This document shows, one piece after another, positions 1 through 9,781 of a stretch of 64,000 nucleotides of DNA (positions are counted from its first letter, which is position 1; each line of letters begins with the position of its first letter). The notes beneath the pieces are model-generated. The model was not told the DNA's origin. It searched no databases and saw nothing but the letters and a program-made list of their open reading frames with translations. The stretch spans positions 389,450 through 453,449 of the forward strand of contig NZ_BMYY01000002.1 in the NCBI RefSeq assembly GCF_014652515.1. Direction: 5' to 3'. Origin of the DNA: Bacterioplanes sanyensis (lineage in GTDB: Bacteria > Pseudomonadota > Gammaproteobacteria > Pseudomonadales > Oceanobacteraceae). A program made the translations under genes and the position numbers.

Positions 1-1616
1 GGGACTTTAAGCGTTTTACGTAGACGCCAGCCGGTGCCGTGGGGGCCGATGATGACGTCTTCCATTGCCTTGGCCATGCGCTGCCAGTGTTGTGGGTCTT
101 TGAGTTTAATGTCGGGCGGTGCTGACTGCTCGGGCACAAACGCCTCGCCATTGGTGGCTGCCAGCAGGCGCGGCAAATGCCAGCGGCCATGAGCCGCTAA
201 CACGGCGGTGGCGGTCGCCATTTGCAGCGGTGTGGCTTTCATAAAGCCCTGGCCAATGCTCATGTTGACGGTGTCGCCGGCAAACCAGAAGCTGCCGCGG
301 TGATGGCGCTTCCATTCACGATCTGGCAGTAGACCAGGCAGGGCGTTGATGACGTCTACTGACGTGTCACGGCCAAAGCCAAACTGGCCCAAAAAGGGCG
401 AAAAGTGGTCAATGCCCATGCGCACTGACAACTCATAGAAGTACGTATCACAGGATTCGACCATGGCCTTGTGCATGTCTACGGTGCCATGTCCGGTGCG
501 TTTCCAATCGCGATAGACGCGGTCGTAGTTATCGATTTTGAACCAGCCGGGATCACTGATAGTGGTGTCCCAGTCAGCGACGCCGGATTCTAAAATCGCC
601 AGACCCACAAAGGCTTTCAGGGTGGATGCCGGCGGGTATTGGCCGCGCGCTGCGCGGTCAAACAGGGGTTGGTCGGGGTCGTTGCTGAGATCGCCGTAGT
701 CTTTATAAGAAATGCCGGTTACAAACAGGTTAGGGTCAAAGGCGGGATTACTGTAAAACGCCAGAATACCACCGGTATTCACGTCAATCGCCACGGCGGC
801 GCCGCGAAAGCCCTGCATTTCTTGTTGTGCCCGTTGCTGCAGACGAGCATCCAGATGCAAGGTTAAATCTTGGCCTGGAACTGGGTCTTGCTGCTCTAGC
901 ACGCGCAACACACGACCACGTGCGTTGGTTTCAACCTTTTGATAACCCACTTCGCCATGGAGCAGGTTTTCATAGCGGCGCTCAATACCGATTTTGCCAA
1001 TATGGTGGGTGGCGCTGTAGCGCCGCTTTTGTTCTTCGTCACTTTCAATGCGGCTTTGGTCTTTGGCGTTGATGCGGCCAACATAACCCAACACATGCGC
1101 AAAGCTATCGCCGAGTGGGTAATGACGCACCAGTTGAGCTTCGACCTCGATGCCTGGCAAAAAGAAGCGGTTGACCAAAATGCTGGCGATTTCTTCTTCA
1201 TTGAGGCGGTGGCGCACCACCACGGGTTCGTAAGGGCTGCGACGCAGGTTTAAGCGTTGCTCGAACTTTTCCCGGTCACGCTCGCTTAAGCCGATTAAGC
1301 GATCCACTTCGGCTAGGGTTTGCTCGAGATCATTCACCCGCTCGGGTACCAGCGTCAGGCTGTAGGAGGGAATGTTTTCCGCCAACAAGACGCCATTGCG
1401 GTCATAAATCAGGCCACGTGTCGGCGCCACTGGGCGCAGAGCAATGCGGTTATTTTCCGATAGGTCTTTGTATTTTTCGTGCTCGGTAATCTGCAGATGC
1501 GCCATGCGCCAAGCAAGAATCCCCAGCAGCGCCATGATAATGACTGCCAGTGTGATGGCCCGGGCGCGAAACAGGCGTTTTTCCGCCGATTTGTCCCTGA
1601 AGGCTGATTCCCACAT
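1..1616 (-). CDS. mrdA: Penicillin-binding protein 2 (peptidoglycan transpeptidase), 3' end cut by window edge
   Basis: The reverse strand reads an uninterrupted 538-codon frame from an ATG at 1616 to the window edge. A membrane anchor lies near residues 17-37 (ALLGILAW region), followed by the PBP dimerisation region. The transpeptidase nucleophile is in PPASTLKAF with Ser at residue 331, close to Ser330 of E. coli PBP2. The second motif is SCDTYFYEL. The frame leaves the window just before the expected KTGT box, so about 90-100 C-terminal residues are missing. In the family, PBP2 builds the lateral wall with RodA in the elongasome. It follows rlmH by 13 bases, the usual rsfS-rlmH-mrdA order. 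Confidence 0.97.
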   Translation of the reverse strand, partial: MWESAFRDKSAEKRLFRARAITLAVIIMALLGILAWRMAHLQITEHEKYKDLSENNRIALRPVAPTRGLIYDRNGVLLAENIPSYSLTLVPERVNDLEQTLAEVDRLIGLSERDREKFEQRLNLRRSPYEPVVVRHRLNEEEIASILVNRFFLPGIEVEAQLVRHYPLGDSFAHVLGYVGRINAKDQSRIESDEEQKRRYSATHHIGKIGIERRYENLLHGEVGYQKVETNARGRVLRVLEQQDPVPGQDLTLHLDARLQQRAQQEMQGFRGAAVAIDVNTGGILAFYSNPAFDPNLFVTGISYKDYGDLSNDPDQPLFDRAARGQYPPASTLKAFVGLAILESGVADWDTTISDPGWFKIDNYDRVYRDWKRTGHGTVDMHKAMVESCDTYFYELSVRMGIDHFSPFLGQFGFGRDTSVDVINALPGLLPDREWKRHHRGSFWFAGDTVNMSIGQGFMKATPLQMATATAVLAAHGRWHLPRLLAATNGEAFVPEQSAPPDIKLKDPQHWQRMAKAMEDVIIGPHGTGWRLRKTLKV

Positions 1617-1629
1617 GCCGTCAGTCCAT

Positions 1630-2097
1630 TTATTTGTGGTAAGGGTGCCCCTGGAGAATGCTCCAGGCACGATAAAGCTGCTCGGCCACCAACACCCGCA
1701 CCAGCGGGTGCGGCAGTGTTAGGTTAGACAGTGACCAGCGCTGGCGTGCCAGAGCCAGTATGTCCGCACTCATGCCATCTGGGCCGCCAATGAGGATGGC
1801 AACGTCGCCACCTTGCATGCGCCAGCCTTCCAGCTGTTGTGCTAACTGTGGGGTACTCCAGGGCTTGCCGGCCACTTCCAGCGTGACAACATGATCCTGG
1901 GGCCGCAGCGCTTTGCGTAAAGCGTCTGCTTCCTGGCGCATGGCTTTGTCTATGTTGCTGGATTTGCTGCGCTGGCCGGGAGCGATTTCAACCAACTCAA
2001 GAGCGCAGTCCGAGGGCAGGCGCTTGGCGTATTCTTGATAGCCTTGTTCCACCCAGTTGGGCATCTTCTGGCCCACGGCCAGCAAGCGCAGCTTCAT
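1630..2097 (-). CDS. rlmH: 23S rRNA (pseudouridine1915-N3)-methyltransferase RlmH
   Basis: The product has 155 residues, exactly the length of E. coli RlmH. It starts MKLRLLAVGQKMPNWVEQGY and contains the SPOUT-type glycine-rich cofactor loop ILIGGPDGM and the C-terminal LPHPLVRVLVAEQLYRAW segment typical of the family. The enzyme methylates pseudouridine 1915 in helix 69 of 23S rRNA on assembled 70S ribosomes using SAM. I chose the ATG at 2097 over an in-frame start 39 bases upstream because it gives the family length and overlaps the rsfS stop by 4 bases (ATGA), implying translational coupling. Confidence 0.97.
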   Translation of the reverse strand: MKLRLLAVGQKMPNWVEQGYQEYAKRLPSDCALELVEIAPGQRSKSSNIDKAMRQEADALRKALRPQDHVVTLEVAGKPWSTPQLAQQLEGWRMQGGDVAILIGGPDGMSADILALARQRWSLSNLTLPHPLVRVLVAEQLYRAWSILQGHPYHK

Positions 2098-2444
2098 TGT
2101 GACTGGCTGCCCTCGTTGCTTTCGGGTTCGCCCCACAAGCGCTCAAGGTCATAAAAATGGCGAGCCTGGTCGGTCATGACGTGCACGACAACATCGATCA
2201 GGTCGATCAGTACCCAGTCCGATGCAGCACGTCCCTCGGTAGCGTTCATTTTTAGACCGGCTTTTTTGGCTTTTTCTTCGACATTGGCAATGACAGCTGC
2301 CACATGACGATTTGAGGTGCCGGTGGCGATGATCATCCAGTCGGTGACCGAGGTGCGGCCACGAACATCGAGAACGGTGATGTTTTGAGCCTTCATATCG
2401 TCCAGTGCGTCGAACACCAGTGTTTTAATATCGTCAGTTTGCAT
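2094..2444 (-). CDS. rsfS: Ribosomal silencing factor RsfS (Iojap family)
   Basis: This is a 116-residue Iojap/RsfS protein. The conserved stretch VTDWMIIATGTSNRHVAA and the later WVLIDLIDVVVHVMT are family hallmarks. RsfS binds uL14 on the 50S subunit and blocks subunit joining when nutrients are low. The C-terminus is about ten residues longer than in E. coli and ends in a charged tail. It sits between nadD (7 bases upstream) and rlmH (4-base overlap), the arrangement seen in many Gammaproteobacteria, so the genes are probably co-transcribed. Confidence 0.96.
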   Translation of the reverse strand: MQTDDIKTLVFDALDDMKAQNITVLDVRGRTSVTDWMIIATGTSNRHVAAVIANVEEKAKKAGLKMNATEGRAASDWVLIDLIDVVVHVMTDQARHFYDLERLWGEPESNEGSQSQ

Positions 2445-2451
2445 TCAGAAG

Positions 2452-3096
2452 TTATCGGTACAGTTGTTGTTGATGAAGGTAGTTCAGCACGTTGGGCGGA
2501 ACCAAGAAGGTGACATTCTCGCCCTGCTTGATAGCGCGGCGCAAGTAAGAGGCGGAGATATCGAGCTCTGGCCAGTGGTGACGGCAGATATGACCGCTAC
2601 TGGTGCGCAGCAAAGTGGCGACATCGCACTCGCGCTGCTCCAGTTGCTGCTCCTGCCAATGGCTGGTGTTTTGCAGGCCTGGGCGGCTGACCACCAGCAA
2701 ATTGGCTTGCTCCAATAGGGCCAGCGGTTGATGCCAATGCTCAAAGCCCTGCCAAGCATCTTGCCCCATTACCCAGGTGAATGACACCTCTGGGTGGCGC
2801 TCATGCAAAGCGGCCACGGTAATGGCGCTGTAACTTAACTCGGCACGTTGCAGCTCGATGTCGCACGCTTCGATGCCCGCCAGTTCAGCACAGGCCAGCT
2901 CCAGCATGGTTAAGCGCTGCTGCGCATCCGCTTGTGGCTGTGGCCGGTGCGGTGGAATGCGGTTGGGAATCAGCAATACGCGATCAAAGCCCAGATCGCG
3001 CAGTTGCACCGCAATGCGCAAATGACCAATGTGCACAGGGTCGAAGGTGCCGCCCAGTAAGGCCCAATGAGGGGAATTATTTGCGGATTTCGCCAT
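2452..3096 (-). CDS. nadD: Nicotinate-nucleotide adenylyltransferase
   Basis: The 214-residue protein carries the nucleotidyltransferase signature [13 protein letters not shown] near residues 15-27, with the HxGH-type motif, and a C-terminal [16 protein letters not shown] corresponding to the ISSTxIR motif. It transfers AMP from ATP to nicotinate mononucleotide in NAD synthesis. Its start codon lies inside the last codons of proA (20-base overlap), so translation is probably coupled to proA. The order proA-nadD-rsfS-rlmH-mrdA is common in Pseudomonas-like genomes. Confidence 0.96.
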   Translation of the reverse strand: MAKSANNSPHWALLGGTFDPVHIGHLRIAVQLRDLGFDRVLLIPNRIPPHRPQPQADAQQRLTMLELACAELAGIEACDIELQRAELSYSAITVAALHERHPEVSFTWVMGQDAWQGFEHWHQPLALLEQANLLVVSRPGLQNTSHWQEQQLEQRECDVATLLRTSSGHICRHHWPELDISASYLRRAIKQGENVTFLVPPNVLNYLHQQQLYR

Positions 3097-4333
3097 TACC
3101 CAGCACTACGTATTTTTGTGATGTCAGACCTTCCAGGCCCACTGGGCCACGAGCATGAATTTTATCGGTGGAGATGCCAATCTCGGCGCCCAGCCCGTAC
3201 TCAAAGCCATCAGCAAAGCGAGTGGACGCATTCACCATGACCGAGCTGGAATCGACTTCAGTCAAAAAGCGCCGCGCCAGGGTGTAATTCTCAGTGACAA
3301 TGCTGTCGGTATGGTGGGAGCCATGGCGGTTAATGTGCTCAATGGCGCTGTCGAGGCTATCGACAATACGCACCGACAAAATCGGTGCCAGGTATTCGGT
3401 ATCCCAGTCTTCGTCACTGGCAGGCACAGCAGAGCCAATCAACTGACAAGTTTGCTCGCAACCGCGCAGCTCTACATCGAGCGCTCGATAGGCCGTGGCC
3501 AGGTCGGGCAATAATCGCTGTGCCACGCTCTGGTGCACTAACAGAGTTTCCATGGTGTTGCAGGTGCCATAGCGATGGGTTTTGGCATTGATGGCAATGT
3601 TGGTCGCCTTGCCTGGGTCGGCAAACTCATCCAAGTAAACGTGACAAATGCCATCCAGGTGCTTAATGACGGTCACCTGAGCGTCGCGGCTGATGCGCTC
3701 AATCAGGCCTTTGCCGCCGCGCGGCACAATGACGTCGACGAACTCTGGCATGGTGATCAGCTCGCCCACGGCGGCGCGGTCGGTGGTTTCGACCACTTGC
3801 ACGGCACTGTCGGGCAGGCCGGCGGCTTTTAGGCCAGTGCGAATGCATTTGGCCAGCGCTTGATTAGAGGCGATGGCTTCGGAGCCACCGCGCAAAATGG
3901 CGGCATTGCCGGACTTCAAACACAAGCTGGCAGCTTCAATGGTGACGTTGGGGCGGCTTTCATAAATGATGCCGATCACCCCCAGAGGTACGCGCATTTT
4001 GCCCACTTGAATGCCGCTGGGGCGGTAGTTGAGATCGGTGATTTCGCCCACTGGGTCGGCCAGTGCAGCGACCTGCTGCAAGCCTTCAAGCATGGCATCG
4101 ATGCGCGCTTCGGTCAGCTCCAAGCGATCCAGCAAAGCGGCATCCAGGCCATTGTCGCGGCCGCGCTGCAGATCTTCGGCATTGGCACTGTGCAACTCCG
4201 GTCGTGCCGTTTGAATGGCGTCGGCAATGGCCAGTAAAGCGCGATTTTTGTCGGCACTGGAGGCCCGATTCATGGCGCGGGATGCGTCGCGGGCTTGCTG
4301 CCCTAAGCTGTGCATATAGTCTTTGATGTTCAT
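3077..4333 (-). CDS. proA: Gamma-glutamyl phosphate reductase
   Basis: A 418-residue aldehyde-dehydrogenase-fold protein that starts [20 protein letters not shown]. Recognisable segments are [41 protein letters not shown] and the catalytic cysteine region [14 protein letters not shown]. It reduces gamma-glutamyl phosphate to glutamate semialdehyde in proline synthesis, using NADPH. The open frame extends 57 codons further upstream, but the ATG at 4333 matches the family length (E. coli ProA has 417 residues). proB is not in this window. Confidence 0.97.
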   Translation of the reverse strand: MNIKDYMHSLGQQARDASRAMNRASSADKNRALLAIADAIQTARPELHSANAEDLQRGRDNGLDAALLDRLELTEARIDAMLEGLQQVAALADPVGEITDLNYRPSGIQVGKMRVPLGVIGIIYESRPNVTIEAASLCLKSGNAAILRGGSEAIASNQALAKCIRTGLKAAGLPDSAVQVVETTDRAAVGELITMPEFVDVIVPRGGKGLIERISRDAQVTVIKHLDGICHVYLDEFADPGKATNIAINAKTHRYGTCNTMETLLVHQSVAQRLLPDLATAYRALDVELRGCEQTCQLIGSAVPASDEDWDTEYLAPILSVRIVDSLDSAIEHINRHGSHHTDSIVTENYTLARRFLTEVDSSSVMVNASTRFADGFEYGLGAEIGISTDKIHARGPVGLEGLTSQKYVVLGNGEIRK

Positions 4334-4491
4334 GCGTAATACCTGAAACCGTGGCGAAATCGTAGGGTTTACTCCCATGGCCAGCCTGGCCTGGTTTGCA
4401 GCGACTGCGTGGACCGCGAGGATCGTGCGAAAGTGCGGTAGTATACACGAGGCAGTCGCCAGCCTGTGACAATAACAATGAAGGGCTTCGG

Positions 4492-5415
4492 ATGGAAAAA
4501 ACACAGCTACACAGCCTGGTGGTGTTGCAAGTCAAAATCATTTATTGCCTGTTAGCAGCACTGGGCCTGAGCATCATCGCCGTGCTCGATTTATTGGAAA
4601 GCAAATACGTGTTTGCTGCCGTTGCCGCTGGGTTTTCGCTGGCGCTGGTGATTTATGCGGGTTATTTGCTGCTGCGCCGCAAGAAGCGTTCATCGCCTTA
4701 CCCAGAATGGCTATTGGTGGGCATGCTGTGTGTCTTTACTCTGTTTGGCATGCAGGAAAGCAGTCAGGTGGTGCATTGGATTTATTTTGTGCCCATTTAT
4801 TCTTATTTTTTGTTTTCGCTGCGCGTCGCCACCTACATTACGCTGGTTTACAGCATCGCCTTAGTGGCATTGGTGATGGGCCAGTTTGATCCCTACTTAC
4901 GCCTACAGATTCTCTTTACCTACGCCGCTTGCTACGTTTTTTCTGTGATGTATGCGCTGATTAATGAGCACAGTGGCCGTGGCCAAACTCAGGTGATTCA
5001 CACCGACTCTCTGACACAGGTATACAACGAGCGTCAGTTATTACTGGATTTAAACAAAGAAATGACGCGCGCTGATAGGCAGAGCTGTCAGTTAATGTTG
5101 GTCGCCGTTAACACCCCAGATCGCTGGCAAAGCCTTAAGGTTGAAGACTATGAACAGCATTTGCTGTATTTAGGCCGACGTATCAAGCGTTGCTTGCGCC
5201 ACTACGATACTTGTTACCGCATGCACAATGACAACTTCACCATCATGATGCCTGATAGCACCCCTGCTGAAGCGAACGAGCTACTGGCGGCCATCAAACA
5301 GTCGCTGGCTGACAGCCGTTTGCGTCAAGAAGCGATTGTCCTGCACATGCAGGCCTACCAACCCGAAGACGATGCCGACAGCTTGCTGGCGCGTTTGCAG
5401 CAGGAGGCGGCATGA
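4492..5415 (+). CDS. Membrane protein with degenerate GGDEF-like domain (first of a coupled pair)
   Basis: A 307-residue protein with about six hydrophobic segments in its first 160 residues, then a cytoplasmic domain that starts [18 protein letters not shown], closely matching the GGDEF entry motif (DxLTGLYNRR). The catalytic GG(D/E)EF signature is replaced by [10 protein letters not shown], so diguanylate cyclase activity is unlikely. It may be a c-di-GMP-independent sensor or a regulatory partner. The 3' end overlaps the next gene by 4 bases (ATGA), and that gene has the same architecture, which suggests a duplication producing a two-subunit complex. The start at 4492 is preferred because upstream in-frame residues are low-complexity and run towards the proA promoter area. 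Confidence 0.75.
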   Translation: MEKTQLHSLVVLQVKIIYCLLAALGLSIIAVLDLLESKYVFAAVAAGFSLALVIYAGYLLLRRKKRSSPYPEWLLVGMLCVFTLFGMQESSQVVHWIYFVPIYSYFLFSLRVATYITLVYSIALVALVMGQFDPYLRLQILFTYAACYVFSVMYALINEHSGRGQTQVIHTDSLTQVYNERQLLLDLNKEMTRADRQSCQLMLVAVNTPDRWQSLKVEDYEQHLLYLGRRIKRCLRHYDTCYRMHNDNFTIMMPDSTPAEANELLAAIKQSLADSRLRQEAIVLHMQAYQPEDDADSLLARLQQEAA

Positions 5416-6398
5416 AAATCGACTGGTCGCAGGAGCAGCTGCTGCCACGTTTGCAGGCGCTGGTCTACACATTGGCAGCGGTGGCGATTATTGGTTTGCT
5501 CATCGACCAATATCGCCAAGGCTTGTATTCATTGGTATTGACCAACGCCATTGCCATTCCGGCGTTTTTGTTCAGTGCCATCTTTGTTTACATCAATCGT
5601 GATCGCGACGGCCATCCGTGGGTGAATTATGCCTTGGTGTTGGTGCTGTCGGCCTTGGCGCTGTATCGGCTACCCACCTATCCGCAACTGATGTTGCACT
5701 ACCTCTACGCTTTGCCATTGTTCAGTTATTTTTGTCTGCCGATGTGGCACGCCACTTGGTTTAATTTATTGATGGGCGCGCTGATGACGGCGATGATCTG
5801 GTCTGGCAGCGATACCGCAACGGGCATTCGCACCGGTACCAATTATGCGCTATTGCTGGGCTCGGCTTGGTGCTTTGCTTATTTGACCCAGATGAAGTCG
5901 CGGGCATTAAAGCGTTTATCGCTGACAGACCCATGTTCAGGCGTCTATAACCACCGCCACTTTCAGCCCGTGTTAGGGCGAGAGTTGGCGCGTGCGGGCA
6001 CTCATGGACAACCCGTTAGCTTGATTGCACTGGAGCTGGATGACTGGAGCCAATGGCTGGACATTCACGGTCGCGCCGCGGTGCTGCAGTTTTTGCCGCA
6101 TTTTGCCGAAGCAGCACGCCAACAAATTCGAGCCGGCGATGATATTTTTCGCCTTGATCAAGCGCTGTTTGTGTTGCTGTTGCCTAACTGCCCCGAGGAT
6201 GGCGCCATTGTGCTGATGGAGCGAATAAAGCGTGTATTACAGCAACGCACCTGGAAGCCCTTTGCGGAAATAAACATCAGTGCGGCGGCGGTTAGCTGGC
6301 AACAACAAGAAAGCGCCGAAGCCATGCAAAAACGCTTGCTGGCCAAACTGCGCCAGCAGCGTCGCGCCAGTTTGCAGCTGGCGGCGTTTCAACAATAA
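5412..6398 (+). CDS. Membrane protein with degenerate GGDEF-like domain (second of a coupled pair)
   Basis: A 328-residue protein with roughly six transmembrane segments in residues 15-175, followed by SLTDPCSGVYNHRHFQPVL, a clear GGDEF-domain entry motif. At the place of the GGDEF signature the sequence is RLDQALFVLLLP, so the active site is lost. Layout and size match the preceding gene, but the two are strongly diverged from each other. The start overlaps the upstream stop (ATGA), so equal expression is likely. Function is unknown; a heteromeric membrane sensor is an inference from architecture only. Confidence 0.75.
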   Translation: MKIDWSQEQLLPRLQALVYTLAAVAIIGLLIDQYRQGLYSLVLTNAIAIPAFLFSAIFVYINRDRDGHPWVNYALVLVLSALALYRLPTYPQLMLHYLYALPLFSYFCLPMWHATWFNLLMGALMTAMIWSGSDTATGIRTGTNYALLLGSAWCFAYLTQMKSRALKRLSLTDPCSGVYNHRHFQPVLGRELARAGTHGQPVSLIALELDDWSQWLDIHGRAAVLQFLPHFAEAARQQIRAGDDIFRLDQALFVLLLPNCPEDGAIVLMERIKRVLQQRTWKPFAEINISAAAVSWQQQESAEAMQKRLLAKLRQQRRASLQLAAFQQ

Positions 6399-6401
6399 AG
6401 C

Positions 6402-7244
6402 TCAGGCCTTAGCGCGAATAATGCGCACCATGGTGGGGGTATTCACTTGTGGAATGGCGATTTTGCCGTAGCAATCGGCCGGGTCTATCACTTGCACCTG
6501 GCTGAAGCCATCTTCGCTAAAACCTTGCTCAATCGCGGCGCTGCTGCGGTAATGCAGCGGCCAGTCGCCACGGGTAAAAAAGCCCACCAAGCGCTGCGCC
6601 AATTTGACGTAGCGATAGGACGGGTGCTCGACCAAGTCTGGGTACAAGTCGGTTACATAATGCCCTTGAGGAAAGCGCTGTAACCCCTGTGCAATGCGTG
6701 CCCAAACGCTGCGAATCTGCGCCAGGGGAAAGTAATTGACCAGCCCCTCGCTGATAACGATGGTCGGTTGGCTGGCATCCAAGCTGGCGAGAATCGCTTC
6801 GATGCTGTCCTCGCCCTCGCTGTGCAAAATGTTGCAGCTGCGCACCTGATGTTGTTCGCAACTTTCCAATTGTTGCAGCAACACTTGCTTGCGCTTGGCC
6901 ATGGCGGGCAAATCGGTTTCGATGTAACGCAGGTGCGGGTAGCGTTGACACAGGCGAAAACCACGCGGTGACAACCCGGCAGCCAGCTCGACCACCTGAG
7001 TGACGCCGTGCTGTTCGATCAACTCACTCAGTTGGGCATCGATCACTTGGTGACGCTGCAGTAAAAACACATCAATATTGGCACCGGCCAAGCGCTTCAG
7101 TAGGGCATTGATGGGGGCCAACGCGGCGTAGGCAATGCGCCCCATGGGGGTGGCAAAGGCGCTGGCAGATAAACCGTGGCGTAGCCACACCATGCCGGTG
7201 TAATGGGCACTGATGCTAATGCGGGAGGTATCGGTGGCAGTCAT
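6402..7244 (-). CDS. SAM-dependent methyltransferase, leucine carboxyl methyltransferase-like
   Basis: A 280-residue class I methyltransferase. The SAM-binding glycine-rich loop is VVELAAGLSPRGFRL, followed by the acidic strand end RYIETDLPAMAKRK, the layout of LCM/TcmP-type enzymes. The post-II region IVISEGLVNYFPLAQI is also typical of this group (SEGL). The substrate cannot be inferred. The gene is convergent with the preceding membrane protein (stops 3 bases apart) and divergent from the DedA gene. Confidence 0.75.
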   Translation of the reverse strand: MTATDTSRISISAHYTGMVWLRHGLSASAFATPMGRIAYAALAPINALLKRLAGANIDVFLLQRHQVIDAQLSELIEQHGVTQVVELAAGLSPRGFRLCQRYPHLRYIETDLPAMAKRKQVLLQQLESCEQHQVRSCNILHSEGEDSIEAILASLDASQPTIVISEGLVNYFPLAQIRSVWARIAQGLQRFPQGHYVTDLYPDLVEHPSYRYVKLAQRLVGFFTRGDWPLHYRSSAAIEQGFSEDGFSQVQVIDPADCYGKIAIPQVNTPTMVRIIRAKA

Positions 7245-7329
7245 GTTTAGAGTCGTTGTTATTGTTGTCGATGGCGGCAGAATAGCGTGTTCACCTGCTC
7301 GGCTCCAGCGTTGTTAAAAGGCTCAATGA

Positions 7330-7923
7330 ATGGCGGATATGCACGAATGGCTCAACCAATGGCTGGCGGCTACCTCGCCGGTTTGGCTATTGCTGGTATT
7401 AGCCATGGTGGCAGCGCTGGAATCTTTGGTGTTGGTGGGGCTGCTGGTGCCGGGTGTGGCGCTGCTGTTAGGTTTGTCGCTGCTGGCGGCAGAGGCCGGC
7501 ATTTCACCCTGGCAGTGGTGGTTGGCGGGCGCTGTGGGTGCTTTTGTGGGCGATACCATCAGTTTTGCGGTAGGGGCTTGGGCTGGGCATCGCATTGATC
7601 ATTGGCCCTGGTTGCGCCATAGGCCACAGCAGTTGCAGCAAGGGCGAGCGTTTTTCCGCCGCTACGGCGTTTGGAGCATTGCTCTGGGGCGCTTTGTCGG
7701 GCCACTTAGGCCATTGATACCGGCGCTGGCGGCGGCTTTGAGCATGCCTTGGCGCAGTTTTTTGTGGGTTAACGCTTGGTCATCGCCAGCCTGGAGCGCC
7801 GTGTATTTGCTGCCACCTTTGCTGCTGGGCCAAATGCTGACCCTGAACGGCCCCTGGTTGTGGGGGCTGGTCGCTCTGATGACCATCGTGGCGCTGTGGG
7901 TGGCACAGCGCATGCGCTTATGA
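7330..7923 (+). CDS. DedA family membrane protein
   Basis: A 197-residue integral membrane protein with DedA-family features: an early ESLVLVGLLVPGVALLLG segment (E followed by PG), the re-entrant loop region FVGDTISFAVGAWAG, and the conserved arginines FFRRYGVWSIALGRFVGPLRPLIPALA. DedA proteins are half-transporters linked to lipid carrier or phospholipid flipping and proton-motive-force maintenance. It lacks the full C-terminal extension of larger members. It converges with, and overlaps by 6 bases, the small gene on the other strand. Confidence 0.85.
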   Translation: MADMHEWLNQWLAATSPVWLLLVLAMVAALESLVLVGLLVPGVALLLGLSLLAAEAGISPWQWWLAGAVGAFVGDTISFAVGAWAGHRIDHWPWLRHRPQQLQQGRAFFRRYGVWSIALGRFVGPLRPLIPALAAALSMPWRSFLWVNAWSSPAWSAVYLLPPLLLGQMLTLNGPWLWGLVALMTIVALWVAQRMRL

Positions 7924-8160
7924 CTGGCGCGTTTGTGCGGCGCGCAAGTCTTTCTTAGCCTCGCCCAACTGATACTCAAGGTCAGCGATGCGTTGGCGGT
8001 CGTCTTTTTTCTGCTGCTCCAGCGCCTGATACTGATCGGCAATGTCTTGCAAGCTGCGCTCAGCTTCTTGCACCTGCTGCTGCCATCGCTGACTCAGAAC
8101 ATAGCCGACGATACCGCCACCAATAATCAGTCCTGCCAATAACGCTAACACTAAAATCAT
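7918..8160 (-). CDS. Small single-pass membrane coiled-coil protein, hypothetical
   Basis: An 80-residue protein with one N-terminal transmembrane segment (MILVLALLAGLIIGGGIVGYVLS) followed by a charged heptad-rich helix (residues 30-78) ending KKDLRAAQTRQS. The layout resembles YhcB/ZapG-like envelope proteins, but I see no family-specific motif. Codon use looks like its neighbours, and the reading frame is supported by the clear membrane and coiled-coil pattern. Its last 6 bases overlap the dedA-type gene in the opposite orientation. Confidence 0.55.
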   Translation of the reverse strand: MILVLALLAGLIIGGGIVGYVLSQRWQQQVQEAERSLQDIADQYQALEQQKKDDRQRIADLEYQLGEAKKDLRAAQTRQS

Positions 8161-8290
8161 ATTTGACTCGCTAGTTCACCTTGCTCAGCTGCCATGATAA
8201 CCAGCGAAGCCGGAGCTGCGGTAGAGGGCGCGCATTTAAAGGTGGGCTTCTGGTAACATGCGCGCAACTTCATGATCGACAGGTGACGGT

Positions 8291-9310
8291 GTGACCATTT
8301 CCCAGTTGCTAGCGCAAACCGCTGCGCAAGTACGGATTTTTGACATGGGGCGGCGCATTAGCCAGCTCAGCCAGCAAGATTTTGCCGAGTTCGAACAGCT
8401 TGCTAGGCCGCATCCCACACCTTATTTGCGCCATGCTTGGCTTGGCATTCTTAGCTGGCAGCCTGAGCAGCCCGGCAAGCACAATATCTGGTTTTTAAAG
8501 TTGCCGTTAGATGAGCAAAATTTGCTGCAACCCGGCCCACGCGATGCTTTTTTACAGCATTGGCTGCGGGTGGTGGAGGCACCGGATAAAGAGCACGGCG
8601 AGGCGCCTTGCGCTTACAAGCCAGACGCCAATCGCATGGCGTATTTTCATGCCTTAGCGGCGAAGCTGCTGCAGCAACCCGGCAGTCAGTATTACACCAC
8701 GGCTCGCGCTTATCTAAGTGGGGATACCGGCTGGGATAACTGGCAGGGCGTCGGTCTGCAAGGCTTGGCGGAAGTGGTGGCGCGCATGGAAGAAGAAGGC
8801 AATCAGGCGTTGCTCCGTGATGCCATGGCGCACATGCCGGCGGTGCCGCGCAATGTGGTGTTGGGCTTTTTAGAGAACACCATTCCTAGCCATGAGTTGA
8901 CCCTAGCCATCAACGACCGCTTAGCCGAGGTGGTTAAAAACAACGCCAGCGCTGCCGATTTAGCCGCCTTTGCGCGCGGCTTGAGTCAAAGCATTAACCT
9001 CGATCAGCGCCGTGCATTACTGCAGGCGATTTTGGCGCACCCTGCGGCCACCGACATTGAGGTAATGGCCTCGGTTGCCAGTCGCTGCTGGCACGACCTG
9101 GAGGGCGATACCTTGCTGCAGTATTTGGAGTGCTTGGCGCAAACCGATGAGCAGGGGCAAGCGTTTATGCCGCTGGTATCGGATTTAATGACGTTGCCGG
9201 GCAAGCGCGAGCATGTGTTAACGGCGTTTCGCAGCCCCCAGCGTAGCGCGCGTTTATCTGAGGCCATTGGCCAGTTAATGGCTCAGGTGCGTCAGGGCGA
9301 TGTTCAATGA
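8291..9310 (+). CDS. DUF3549 family protein
   Basis: A 339-residue soluble protein starting with GTG. The early ISQLLAQTAAQVRIFDMGRR and the later PRNVVLGFLENTIP region fit the DUF3549 family found in Pseudomonas and relatives; function is unknown. Residues 180-330 appear to be helical repeats. No signal peptide or membrane segment is visible. Its stop overlaps the ychJ-type start by 4 bases (ATGA), so the two are a coupled pair. Confidence 0.75.
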   Translation: MTISQLLAQTAAQVRIFDMGRRISQLSQQDFAEFEQLARPHPTPYLRHAWLGILSWQPEQPGKHNIWFLKLPLDEQNLLQPGPRDAFLQHWLRVVEAPDKEHGEAPCAYKPDANRMAYFHALAAKLLQQPGSQYYTTARAYLSGDTGWDNWQGVGLQGLAEVVARMEEEGNQALLRDAMAHMPAVPRNVVLGFLENTIPSHELTLAINDRLAEVVKNNASAADLAAFARGLSQSINLDQRRALLQAILAHPAATDIEVMASVASRCWHDLEGDTLLQYLECLAQTDEQGQAFMPLVSDLMTLPGKREHVLTAFRSPQRSARLSEAIGQLMAQVRQGDVQ

Positions 9311-9747
9311 CGGCGTGCCCATGTCAGTCCGGGCAACGCTATAGCCACTGCTGCCAGCCATTGCATGACGGCCAACCAGCGGCCACCGCCGCTGCCTTGA
9401 TGCGCTCACGCTACAGCGCCTTTGCGCTGCAGTTGTCGGCATACTTACTGCGCAGCTGGCATGCATCAACGCGGCCAGCGCAGCTCGATTTAGATGCGGA
9501 CTGCGAGTGGCTAGGTTTGACAATTGAACAGGCAGCCGAGCAGGGCGAGCGGGCGCAGGTGAGTTTTTGTGCGCGTTTTCGCGCCGCTGGCCGCTTTCAG
9601 CAATTACGTGAGCGCTCGAATTTTGTGTGCGAGCAGGGTCATTGGTATTACCTAGATGGCGATGCGCACTGGAGCGAATGGGCCATCGGCCGTAACGACC
9701 CTTGCCCCTGTGGCAGTGGTCGCAAGTTCAAGCGCTGTTGCGGCTAG
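9307..9747 (+). CDS. ychJ: YchJ family SEC-C motif protein (UPF0225)
   Basis: A 146-residue protein with the N-terminal cysteine motif CPCQSGQRYSHCCQP, the family segment LMRSRYSAFALQLSAYLLRSWH, and a C-terminal SEC-C zinc motif NDPCPCGSGRKFKRCCG. These are the defining features of YchJ/UPF0225. SEC-C motifs bind zinc and are often used for protein contacts, as in SecA; the role of YchJ itself is not established. It is translationally coupled to the DUF3549 gene. Confidence 0.88.
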   Translation: MTACPCQSGQRYSHCCQPLHDGQPAATAAALMRSRYSAFALQLSAYLLRSWHASTRPAQLDLDADCEWLGLTIEQAAEQGERAQVSFCARFRAAGRFQQLRERSNFVCEQGHWYYLDGDAHWSEWAIGRNDPCPCGSGRKFKRCCG

Positions 9748-9781
9748 CCTCTATCGGGGCCTCTGGGGGTTAAGAGGTGCC

